Positions 1-5,304 of a stretch of 5,304 nucleotides of DNA are shown here, in pieces; position 1 is the first letter of the stretch; each line of letters opens with the position of its first letter. A model generated the notes under the pieces. It worked only from the letters and a program-made list of their open reading frames with translations. It was not told the origin of the DNA and did not search any database. Position numbers and translations under genes: made by a program. The stretch comes from JBFWIL01 sp050256015. GTDB lineage: Bacteria > Bacteroidota > Bacteroidia > Bacteroidales > Prolixibacteraceae. Where the stretch lies: positions 1-5,304 of the forward strand of contig JBFWIL010000183.1 of NCBI GenBank assembly GCA_050256015.1, given 5' to 3'.

Positions 1-429
1 GTTATTGCCAGCCAGCAACAGCTTTTCCCTCAGATACTTGTCCTTGATGCAGCCGATGCAGAGCTGCTGCATGGGGTGCTGAACGACCTTAAAGCCCTGG
101 GATTTGACATCCGGGATGCCGGGAAAAACCGCTTTGCCGTTCACGGCACCCCGGGGTCCCTGCATTACAGCTCGCCAACGGAAACCATCGAAGGGTTACT
201 GGAGGAACTGAAAAATACAGCTGCCGATCTGCAGGGCAAAGCCCGGGAGACGGTTGCTGCCGCACTGGCCCGGGCTTCAGCCATTCCATACGGTTATGGC
301 CTTAAACCCGAAGAAATCAGTCAGCTTATCGATCAACTTTTCGCATGTTCAACGCCCAATTATTCTCCTGCGGGGAAACAAGTGTTAACAATTATGCCCG
401 TGGAGCAATTCGAAAAAATGTTACGGTGA
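1..429 (+). CDS. mutL: DNA mismatch repair protein MutL, C-terminal end (5' partial)
   Basis: MutL couples mismatch recognition by MutS to downstream strand incision and excision in the cytoplasm. The frame is open from base 1, so this is the last 142 residues of a protein normally about 600 residues long. The ATPase domain and most of the linker lie upstream of the window. What is visible is part of the C-terminal dimerisation domain: QQQLFPQ at residues 5-11, LNDLKALGFDIRDAGKN at 27-43, then ARASAIPYG (90-98) and the tail LFACSTPNYSPAGKQVL (113-129). That tail corresponds to the conserved Cys-x-P-x-G-basic region near the C-terminus of MutL proteins. The spacing and wording match Bacteroidetes MutL as I remember it. 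The only in-frame start inside the window is a GTG at 76, in the middle of the conserved domain, so it is not the true start. The gene ends in TGA, 50 bp before the next gene. Family assignment is firm. Endonuclease activity cannot be judged because its main metal-binding motif would be upstream. Confidence 0.93.
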   Translation, partial: VIASQQQLFPQILVLDAADAELLHGVLNDLKALGFDIRDAGKNRFAVHGTPGSLHYSSPTETIEGLLEELKNTAADLQGKARETVAAALARASAIPYGYGLKPEEISQLIDQLFACSTPNYSPAGKQVLTIMPVEQFEKMLR

Positions 430-448
430 AATTCTAGTTGTTATTTAT

Positions 449-456
449 TTACTTTG
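449..456 (+). promoter_or_regulatory. weak candidate -7 box before the first rhomboid gene
   Basis: The sequence TTACTTTG differs at one position from the Bacteroidetes -7 consensus TAnnTTTG. It sits in the 50-bp AT-rich gap between mutL and the first rhomboid, about 24 bp before the ATG. I see no TTTG-like -33 box at the expected 19-21 bp upstream, so this is a weak call. Read-through from mutL is just as likely. Confidence 0.2.
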
Positions 457-479
457 CAGCGCATAAAAACAATACAGAC

Positions 480-1220
480 ATGCAGAATTACAGACCTGTT
501 TTCGGCTCTATTCCCCCGGTGGTAAAAAATTTGATTATCATAAACGTGCTCATGCTCCTGGCCTCCTTCCTGATTGAGATGCGGGGCGCTGACCTGAACG
601 CGTTGCTGGGCCTGCACTTTATACTCTCGCCTGCCTTCCGGCCTTTTCAGCTGGTTACCCACATGTTTATGCACGCGGGCATCTCGCATATCTTCTTCAA
701 TATGTTCGCACTCTGGATGTTTGGCCGGGTGCTGGAAAGCGTCTGGGGACCGAAACGCTTTTTTATCTATTATTTTGTTACCGGACTTGGAGCTGCCGCC
801 CTGCATATGTTTGTCAGCTATCTGGAGTTTCAGTCCCTGATCGGCAAAATGAGTCCGGAGCAGGTCGACCTGGTCATGCGGGAGGGAGTATCCATCTTCC
901 GGCAGGGAAAGAATTTTACCGATCCGCTTATGGGCAAGCTGAACCTGCTGATGAACATTCCCACGGTGGGAGCCTCGGGAGCGGTTTACGGCGTATTGCT
1001 CGGCTTCGGGGTCCTCTTCCCCAACACCCAGCTGATGTTGCTCTTTCCGCCGATTCCTATCCGGGCAAAATATTTTGTTATCGGATACGGGGCGCTGGAA
1101 CTCTTTCTCGGCTTCTCCAATCCGGGCAGCAATGTAGCCCACTTTGCCCATCTGGGAGGAATGCTGTTCGGGTACCTGCTGATCCGGTACTGGAACAAGC
1201 ACAGCCGGAATTTTTACTAA
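480..1220 (+). CDS. rhomboid family intramembrane serine protease (first of two)
   Basis: This is a 246-residue polytopic inner-membrane protease predicted to cleave transmembrane substrates within the bilayer. The GlpG-like six-helix core is recognisable: segments near residues 15-31, 55-82, 92-114, 162-180, 197-213 and 218-237. The active-site landmarks are present. The H65-x4-H70-x3-N74 motif (MHAGISHIFFN) supplies the oxyanion-side residues, S166 sits in GASGAVYG, and H224 sits in AHLGG, giving the Ser-His dyad. A hydrophilic insertion of about 45 residues (roughly 115-160) separates the third and fourth segments. Its end, DPLMGKLN...NIPTVGASG, resembles other Bacteroidetes rhomboids that I recall. 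I chose the ATG at 480. A TTG at 438 would add 14 residues reaching almost back to the mutL stop, with no family support. There is no clear Shine-Dalgarno, as is usual in this phylum. The gene follows mutL by 50 bp and precedes a second rhomboid by 71 bp. The substrate is unknown. Confidence 0.93.
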   Translation: MQNYRPVFGSIPPVVKNLIIINVLMLLASFLIEMRGADLNALLGLHFILSPAFRPFQLVTHMFMHAGISHIFFNMFALWMFGRVLESVWGPKRFFIYYFVTGLGAAALHMFVSYLEFQSLIGKMSPEQVDLVMREGVSIFRQGKNFTDPLMGKLNLLMNIPTVGASGAVYGVLLGFGVLFPNTQLMLLFPPIPIRAKYFVIGYGALELFLGFSNPGSNVAHFAHLGGMLFGYLLIRYWNKHSRNFY

Positions 1221-1291
1221 CCGGTTACTGCTACCTCCGGGAACGGGCAACAAACACGTATCATATCGGGAAATCAGGAAATCAGATCACT

Positions 1292-2161
1292 ATGTCACTG
1301 GCAGATGAAATAAAAGAATCCTTTGAGCGCGGATCGGTACTTACCCGGCTCCTGTACGTCAACATCGGCATTTTTCTTTGCATACGAATTATCCATGTGT
1401 TTTTCTTCCTGCTCAACAGCGATTTTCCGCTGCTTGACTGGCTGGCCCTGCCGTCAGACCTGTCCCAGCTTGCCCACAGGCCCTGGACCCTGTTCAGTTA
1501 TATGTTTCTTCACTTCAATTTTTTACATATCCTGTTCAACCTGCTCTGGCTGTACTGGATGGGTAAGATATTCCTTATTTACTTCGATGAAAAAAAGCTG
1601 CTGGGCGTATACCTGCTCGGAGGCCTGACCGGAGGCGCATTTTTTGTCCTGGCTTACAACCTGTTCCCTGCCTTTTCCAACCTTATTGTCTTCTCCCGGC
1701 TGTTGGGGGCCTCAGCCTCAGTGCTGGCCATCATTGCAGCCGTGGCCACCCATGCCCCCGACCATATGATTCAGTTATTCCTGATCGGGCGGATCCGGAT
1801 GAAGCATCTGGCCCTGATCTCCATCGTGCTGTATGTCATCGGCATTGCTTCCTCAAATGCCGGAGGTAACCTGGCCCATCTCGGCGGAGCCGCCTTTGGC
1901 TATCTGTATGCACTGAGATACCGCCAGGGGCATGACCTGAGCCGATGGGTCAGTTTGCTGGCCGGAAAGATCGGCAACCTGTTTAAGCCCAAACAGAAAG
2001 TCAGGCTCAGCTACCGGGGAAAATACAGTGACATAGCCTACAACAGGAATAAAAACATGAAACAGGAGGAAATTAACCGCGTACTTGACAAGATCAGCAC
2101 CTCAGGTTACGACTCGCTGACCCGGGAAGAGAAAGAACTCCTTTTCAAAATGGGGAAATAA
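1292..2161 (+). CDS. rhomboid family intramembrane serine protease with C-terminal extension (second of two)
   Basis: This is a 289-residue predicted membrane protease, paralogous to the preceding gene but well diverged. Six hydrophobic segments fall near residues 18-41, 65-90, 102-122, 131-151, 171-187 and 192-210. The landmarks are H74-x4-H79-x3-N83 (LHFNFLHILFN), S141 in GASAS, and H196 in NLAHLGG. The Ser-His dyad is therefore intact, although the usual GxSG has Ala in place of the last Gly. The hydrophilic loop seen before the serine segment in the first rhomboid is missing. After the last membrane segment comes a soluble tail of about 80 residues. It is basic at first (roughly 211-255) and ends in a compact acidic/helical block, EEINRVLDKIS..GYDSLTREEKELLF (259-285). 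I recall this terminal block from many Bacteroidetes rhomboids, where databases give it a DUF name. The start is ATG 1292, with a weak purine-rich AGGAAA about 10-15 bp upstream. The gene converges on the next one with an 11-bp gap. Protease activity is inferred from the dyad and not certain given the altered motif. Confidence 0.9.
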   Translation: MSLADEIKESFERGSVLTRLLYVNIGIFLCIRIIHVFFFLLNSDFPLLDWLALPSDLSQLAHRPWTLFSYMFLHFNFLHILFNLLWLYWMGKIFLIYFDEKKLLGVYLLGGLTGGAFFVLAYNLFPAFSNLIVFSRLLGASASVLAIIAAVATHAPDHMIQLFLIGRIRMKHLALISIVLYVIGIASSNAGGNLAHLGGAAFGYLYALRYRQGHDLSRWVSLLAGKIGNLFKPKQKVRLSYRGKYSDIAYNRNKNMKQEEINRVLDKISTSGYDSLTREEKELLFKMGK

Positions 2162-2172
2162 ACCATTCCCTC

Positions 2173-3096
2173 TCATACGATTTTTTTGCGACGGGCAGCA
2201 CTGATGCTGCTGTTCAGTTCAAATCCCACCAGTAAGATCAGTGACATCAGATAACTCAACAGCAGGATTACCAGCAGGGTACCAATAGACCCGTAAAGCT
2301 TATTGTACTGGCTGAAACGGGTAATGTAATATCCAAAGCAGCCCAGTACCATAATACTCAGCATGGTAGCCAGCGTTCCTCCCGGAGAAATAAACCGCCA
2401 ACGCATTTTTCGCTTGGGTGCAAAAAAATACAAAGAAGAATATGCAAAAAAGAAAAGCGCAATGGTTATCACCCAACGCCCCACGGAAAACAAGTAATAG
2501 GTAAGCCTGCTCCCCATCAGACTGCTGTCAACCAGATAATTGATGGCCAGCTGTCCGGCGATAATCAGCGAAATGGCCAGGGTAAGGATCGTGGAAAGCA
2601 GAAACAACAGGACAAAGGAAATCAGGCGTTGTTCCAGCCAGTTGCGTTTCTCCACCGTGTGCAGGGAGGCATCAAAAGCATTCATCATGGAAACCAGTCC
2701 GTTCGAAGCAAAGACCAGCGCCATGAAAAACCCCAGGGAGAGCAGTCCGCCACGCTGCCGGGTTAAAATATCCTGGATCGTCTCTTCGACCACCAGAAAA
2801 GTGCTGGGAGGAAGCAGATCGCGAATCAGTAAAAACAACTCGTTCTGAAAATTCGGAATGGGGACATAGGGAATCAGCGTAAACAAAAAAATAATAGCCG
2901 GGAAAAAAGCCACAAAATAACTAAAGGCTATCGCCGATGCCCGGGTCGAGAGAGTTCCGTCTGCAAGACTGCGGTAAAAGAAAAACAGCACATCATACAA
3001 AGGTATCCCGTCAAAACCGGGCAAACTGATCTTTCTGGCCCGGATAAGCAAGTGTAGAAAAAGCCGCTTTCCCCTGTGCATGAACCGATCAAACAT
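2173..3096 (-). CDS. YihY/BrkB-family (UPF0761-like) inner-membrane protein
   Basis: This is a 307-residue integral membrane protein of the YihY/BrkB family. The family is widespread, and its biochemical role is not settled. The old names (virulence factor BrkB, ribonuclease BN) are historical and should not be read as function. A basic amphipathic N-terminus (residues 1-35) is followed by about six membrane segments near 54-76, 118-140, 158-188, 200-224, 239-259 and 271-293. Family signatures are visible: GTLSTRASAIAFSYFVAFFPAI (about 47-68), matching the R-A-x-A-hydrophobic-Y/F stretch before the first helix; the ISPGG turn at 236-240; and the C-terminal block YNKLYGSIGTLLVILLLSYL followed by GFELN (264-295). 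The C-terminus is short and basic (RRKK). The length is normal for the family. The start codon lies 5 bp after the stop of the DUF4783 gene, so the two are very probably one operon. Its 3' end faces the second rhomboid gene with 11 bp between the stops. Confidence 0.9.
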   Translation of the reverse strand: MFDRFMHRGKRLFLHLLIRARKISLPGFDGIPLYDVLFFFYRSLADGTLSTRASAIAFSYFVAFFPAIIFLFTLIPYVPIPNFQNELFLLIRDLLPPSTFLVVEETIQDILTRQRGGLLSLGFFMALVFASNGLVSMMNAFDASLHTVEKRNWLEQRLISFVLLFLLSTILTLAISLIIAGQLAINYLVDSSLMGSRLTYYLFSVGRWVITIALFFFAYSSLYFFAPKRKMRWRFISPGGTLATMLSIMVLGCFGYYITRFSQYNKLYGSIGTLLVILLLSYLMSLILLVGFELNSSISAARRKKIV

Positions 3097-3101
3097 CCGG
3101 T

Positions 3102-3500
3102 TTACTGTTTTTCAATCCGTAATTGATGAATACAGGTTTTATTCCCTTCTTCCTTCAACAAAAAATACACCCTGAAGGTTCCGTTTTCCGTGATCAGACT
3201 GCCAATGGCATAGCGTGCGCCTTCCTTCCCGCCCTGATGTTTAAGGCTAAAACCATGAGCCTCATGCTGATTAAAAAAACTGGCCAAAATCTGCTGGGCC
3301 TGAGCCTTGCTGAAAATATCATCATGGTCAAGCACGACCATCTCGATGTTCTGGCTGAAGTATACAGACAATGCACCGGCATTTCCGGTCTTGAATCCGT
3401 TAACCACTTCTTCGGGAATCTGGGCAGCCAGTCTTCCCATGCCAGACACAATCAGCAAAACAATCCAAACTGTTTTGTATATAATCCCTCTCATCTGCAT
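3102..3500 (-). CDS. small exported DUF4783-family protein
   Basis: This is a 132-residue protein with an N-terminal signal peptide: a basic start (MQMRGIIYK), a hydrophobic core at about 11-20, and a likely signal peptidase I site near A26/Q27 (RLAAQIPEE). No lipobox cysteine is present, so it should be periplasmic or secreted. The mature part of about 105 residues carries the features I associate with DUF4783, a Bacteroidetes family with an NTF2/SnoaL-like alpha+beta look. These are a first helix with FKTGNAGALSVYF (36-48), the SKAQAQQIL stretch (64-72), the YAIGSLITENGTFRVYFLL strand pair (97-115) and a terminal HQLRIE strand. Function is unknown. Catalytic residues cannot be named. A second ATG two codons downstream is an equally possible start. 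It is the first gene of a probable two-gene operon with the BrkB-family gene, and it diverges from rlmH across 98 bp. Confidence 0.88.
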   Translation of the reverse strand: MQMRGIIYKTVWIVLLIVSGMGRLAAQIPEEVVNGFKTGNAGALSVYFSQNIEMVVLDHDDIFSKAQAQQILASFFNQHEAHGFSLKHQGGKEGARYAIGSLITENGTFRVYFLLKEEGNKTCIHQLRIEKQ

Positions 3501-3520
3501 TTATTTGAAGCCAAAGGAAA

Positions 3521-3550
3521 CGAACATAAATTGTGCCACATTCGCTGAAA
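3521..3550 (-). promoter_or_regulatory. candidate promoter for the DUF4783-brkB-like operon
   Basis: Read on the minus strand, TTTC (3547-3550) is followed after 18 bp by TATGTTCG (3521-3528). This is close to the Bacteroidetes -33/-7 layout TTTG-N19-21-TAnnTTTG, with one mismatch in each box and a slightly short spacer. Transcription would begin about 15 bp before the ATG at 3500. The position fits the only gap ahead of this operon, but the match is imperfect. Confidence 0.35.
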
Positions 3551-3567
3551 TTAATGAAACAGCTTGC

Positions 3568-3585
3568 TTAACTTTGTAAAGTTAA
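3568..3585. repeat. perfect inverted repeat, possible operator, in the divergent promoter region
   Basis: TTAACTTT-gt-AAAGTTAA is a perfect 8-bp palindrome with a 2-bp spacer. It lies 13 bp before the rlmH ATG, between two divergent transcription units. It contains the candidate -7 box of rlmH. Because of the symmetry it also presents a near-match (TAACTTTA) on the opposite strand. The size and symmetry would suit a dimeric DNA-binding regulator. It is too AT-rich and too short to be a good intrinsic terminator. The operator role is inference. The symmetry is seen directly. Confidence 0.45.
3569..3576 (+). promoter_or_regulatory. candidate -7 box of the rlmH promoter
   Basis: TAACTTTG is an exact match to the Bacteroidetes primary sigma factor -7 consensus TAnnTTTG. 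It is placed 22 bp before the rlmH ATG, which would give a short 5' leader of roughly 10-20 bases. I do not find a clear TTTG -33 box 19-21 bp upstream. The nearest similar motif, TTCG at 3541-3544, is too far away. The box is embedded in the inverted repeat at 3568-3585. Confidence 0.5.
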
Positions 3586-3598
3586 TAAAATTTGACGG

Positions 3599-4072
3599 AT
3601 GAAACTCAGGTTAATCGTTCTCGGGAAAACCGATCAGTCCTACCTTCAGGAAGGAACCGAACTGTTTATGAAGCGGATTGTCCGCTATCTGCCTTTTGAA
3701 TACATGGTGATCCCTGAGCTGAAAAACACCAGGAAACTTTCGCAGGAACAACAAAAGAACAAAGAGGGGGAACTGCTTCTTTCCAGGCTTAATGCCGGAG
3801 ACGAACTTATTCTGCTGGACGAGAAGGGAAAAGAATTCCGTTCCGAAACATTTGCACGGTTTTTGGAGAAGAAAATGCTGGCAGGTACCCGGTCGCTGGT
3901 TTTTGCAACAGGAGGACCGTACGGTTTTTCTTCTCAGGTTTATGCAGCAGCCGGATCAAAGATCAGCTTATCCAGGATGACCTTTCCCCATCAGCTGGTG
4001 CGGCTGGTTTTTGCCGAACAACTATACCGGGCCCTGACAATCATAAACGGAGAACCTTATCATCATGCCTAA
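3599..4072 (+). CDS. rlmH: 23S rRNA (pseudouridine-1915-N3)-methyltransferase RlmH
   Basis: RlmH is a SPOUT-class, SAM-dependent enzyme. It methylates N3 of pseudouridine 1915 in helix 69 of 23S rRNA, late in assembly on the 70S ribosome. The 157-residue length matches the family (about 155). It begins MKLRLIVLGK and carries the expected blocks in order: a conserved Glu-Gly at 56-57 (NKEGELLL), LLDEKGKEFRSETFA (72-86), the SAM-binding knot loop ATGGPYGF (103-110), SLSRMTFPHQLVR (123-135), AEQLYRA (139-145) and the C-terminal tail GEPYHHA, whose Tyr-His is the family's catalytic/RNA-side end. All key residues appear intact. The ATG at 3599 is the first in frame, with no strong Shine-Dalgarno. 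It reads away from the DUF4783 operon, and its last 8 bp overlap the next gene. Older databases call the family SpoU-like YbeA or OrfX. In staphylococci, SCC elements insert at the 3' end of this gene (orfX), but no such element is seen here. Confidence 0.96.
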   Translation: MKLRLIVLGKTDQSYLQEGTELFMKRIVRYLPFEYMVIPELKNTRKLSQEQQKNKEGELLLSRLNAGDELILLDEKGKEFRSETFARFLEKKMLAGTRSLVFATGGPYGFSSQVYAAAGSKISLSRMTFPHQLVRLVFAEQLYRALTIINGEPYHHA

Positions 4073-5304
4073 ACCCCGTTCAAAAACAGGCCGAATAACC
4101 AAAAGCAAGCTCTGCCTTTTCATGTGCCTGCTGTTTTTGACAGGAGGTCTGATCACCGAAAGCCTGCTGCTGGATCCGGAGCAGGGGATAAGGGTCATAA
4201 AAGCATTTGAAAGAAAGCTGCAACAACAACAGGTCCTGCTGGATCAAAAGCTGCAACAGATCTGCAGCACCCTGGCAGAAAAAGAATTTGAAGGCGATTT
4301 TCAATCGGTCCTCCATCCGCATTCCGCCCTCTTCCACAAAAAAGGACTTGGGTTCCTGGTTGATGATGGTCAACGCCTGCTTTACTGGTCAGACAACCGG
4401 TTTGCATTCGAAGCGGCTTTCAGGCAAAAAGGGAGGCTTCTGTTCCTTCCCAACGGAATTTATTTCCGTGAACGCAGGCGCCAGGGACCATATACAGTAA
4501 GCGGACTTATCCTGCTAAAAGAAAAATACCAGATTCAAAACGAATACCTGTCCGACCAATTTGCAGATCCTTTCGATACGCCCGACAGTTACCGGATCCA
4601 GCCGGATCCCTCGGATGACTCCCTACCTGTACGCAGCACAGACGGATCCTATCTTTTTTCCATGGTTCCCGACGGAAAAATATTTTGTGAAAAGGGGAAG
4701 CTCTTCCTGCCTCTGTTGCTCTATGCAGGAGCACTGCTGTGCTTCCTGTTATTTATCCGAATACATTTCAGAACCCGCTACCGCAGGGAGCCTTACCTGT
4801 TGAGGAGCCTGGCAAGCGGACTGATTCTGTTCGGCGTTTACTGGGTACATATTCTCTTTCGTGTACCCGCCGTCTGCTATGCATTTGAACTGTTCAGTCC
4901 CACCTTATACGCCTGTTCCTTTGTGCTCCCTTCCCTGGGCGATCTGATCCTGCTCGCTGTGCTCATCTTTTTCTGGAGTTTCCAGCTAACCGAGGAACTC
5001 CGTTTTTCAGCAAAAGGAAACCGGCATTTCTACTGGACAGCCGTAGCCTTAACGGCAGGTTTTTATCTGTTTGTAAACACCCTTATTCAAAACCTGGTCC
5101 GCAACAGCAGCTTTTCCTTTTACCTGAATCGGCTGGATGATATTTCCCTGTACAGCATGCTGGGTTATCTGATCATAGCCTTGCTGCTGTTTTCCGCCTC
5201 CAGAATCAATTTGAAAATAGCCGAGAGCAGTCGTCTTTTCCTGTCCAGGAAACGCTGGCTGCACACTCATGCCCTTCTGCTGGCATTCTTTGCAGGTCTT
5301 GCAC
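4065..5304 (+). CDS. large multi-pass membrane protein, probable sensor half of a histidine kinase (3' partial)
   Basis: A frame starting at ATG 4065 stays open to the end of the window (413 codons plus one base), so the gene is incomplete. Its first 8 bp overlap the rlmH stop (ATGCCTAA), which suggests translational coupling. There is a basic N-terminus and one membrane segment (about residues 15-34). A predicted extracytoplasmic region of about 180 residues follows (35-212). It opens with a Gln-rich coiled-coil-like stretch (about 43-70) and contains LLYWSDN (105-111), LPNGIYF (128-134) and the GLILLKEKYQIQNEYL block (147-162). A series of membrane segments then lies near 213-231, 245-265, 283-307, 322-345, 362-379 and from 399 onward. 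From memory, this SDN/LILIK-type ectodomain followed by several membrane helices resembles large Bacteroidetes sensor histidine kinases whose HAMP and kinase domains come later. No kinase motif is in the window, so the kinase call is inference. The reading frame itself is well supported by overlap, composition and length. Confidence 0.72.
   Translation, partial: MPKPRSKTGRITKSKLCLFMCLLFLTGGLITESLLLDPEQGIRVIKAFERKLQQQQVLLDQKLQQICSTLAEKEFEGDFQSVLHPHSALFHKKGLGFLVDDGQRLLYWSDNRFAFEAAFRQKGRLLFLPNGIYFRERRRQGPYTVSGLILLKEKYQIQNEYLSDQFADPFDTPDSYRIQPDPSDDSLPVRSTDGSYLFSMVPDGKIFCEKGKLFLPLLLYAGALLCFLLFIRIHFRTRYRREPYLLRSLASGLILFGVYWVHILFRVPAVCYAFELFSPTLYACSFVLPSLGDLILLAVLIFFWSFQLTEELRFSAKGNRHFYWTAVALTAGFYLFVNTLIQNLVRNSSFSFYLNRLDDISLYSMLGYLIIALLLFSASRINLKIAESSRLFLSRKRWLHTHALLLAFFAGLA

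Noticed and set aside
438..482. TTG at 438 as an upstream start for the first rhomboid
   Set aside because: It would add MLFIYFAAHKNNTD, which does not belong to the family pattern, and would begin 9 bp after the mutL stop. The ATG at 480 gives a normal N-terminus before the first membrane segment.
441..1253. A 270-codon open frame on the minus strand, antisense to the first rhomboid
   Set aside because: The translation is rich in Gln, His, Arg and Pro with no domain logic. It mirrors the codon bias of the opposite strand, where a clear rhomboid with catalytic motifs lies.
1271..1285. Direct repeat AAATCAG-g-AAATCAG just before the second rhomboid
   Set aside because: It consists of two 7-bp copies in a purine-rich leader. 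It could be a weak ribosome-binding region or chance, and there is no symmetry or third copy to support a regulator site.
1221..1291. Possible promoter or terminator between the two rhomboid genes
   Set aside because: No TAnnTTTG box or stable hairpin with a T-run was found in these 71 bp. Co-transcription is the simpler reading.
3123..3548. A 141-codon plus-strand open frame across the DUF4783 gene
   Set aside because: The minus-strand frame has a signal peptide and DUF4783-type motifs. The plus-strand frame has no recognisable features and runs into the divergent promoter region.
3599..4072. rlmH (orfX) as an integration site for a mobile element
   Set aside because: The association with SCC elements is known from staphylococci. 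Here the 3' end overlaps a normal-looking host gene, and no recombinase or flanking repeats are seen.
4592..4609. A 10-bp near-tandem repeat with CCGGATCC twice, plus a further GGATCC at about 4645
   Set aside because: It lies inside coding sequence and encodes an ordinary Tyr-Arg-Ile-Gln-Pro-Asp-Pro stretch. Two short copies are not enough to call a repeat element.
4080..4803. Several short open frames on both strands between 4080 and 4803
   Set aside because: They lie inside the longer plus-strand frame that starts at 4065 and continues to the window end. None has convincing protein features.

Overview
The window looks like ordinary chromosomal DNA from a Bacteroidota (Bacteroidetes) bacterium, probably in or near the Bacteroidales. 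The evidence is family-level: a MutL tail of the Bacteroidetes type, two tandem rhomboids directly after it (one with a C-terminal extension), a DUF4783 lipocalin-sized secreted protein, a lack of strong Shine-Dalgarno sequences, and a good match to the Bacteroidetes -7 promoter box (TAnnTTTG) before rlmH. Base composition is moderate and even, and no mobile element, tRNA, rRNA or CRISPR array is visible.

Layout. Bases 1-429 are the 3' end of mutL (+). Two rhomboid intramembrane serine protease genes follow on the same strand (480-1220 and 1292-2161). Both keep the Ser/His catalytic dyad. A convergent pair of genes on the minus strand comes next: a YihY/BrkB-family membrane protein (2173-3096) and, upstream of it, a small exported DUF4783 protein (3102-3500). 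These two are 5 bp apart and almost certainly form an operon. A 98-bp divergent intergenic region (3501-3598) separates them from rlmH (3599-4072, +), the 23S rRNA pseudouridine-1915 N3-methyltransferase. Overlapping the rlmH stop by 8 bp is a large multi-membrane-segment reading frame that stays open to the window edge (4065-5304, partial). It looks like the extracytoplasmic and membrane sensor half of a Bacteroidetes histidine kinase, but the kinase part lies outside the window.

How the genes relate. mutL and the rhomboids are probably neighbours by conserved gene order rather than by shared pathway. The rhomboids could be co-transcribed with mutL. RlmH and the sensor protein are probably translationally coupled. 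The most distinctive non-coding element is a perfect 8-bp inverted repeat (TTAACTTT-gt-AAAGTTAA, 3568-3585) overlapping the putative -7 box of the rlmH promoter. I do not see a convincing new multi-gene system here. The items most worth following up are this palindrome, the large sensor-like protein, and the diverged second rhomboid.
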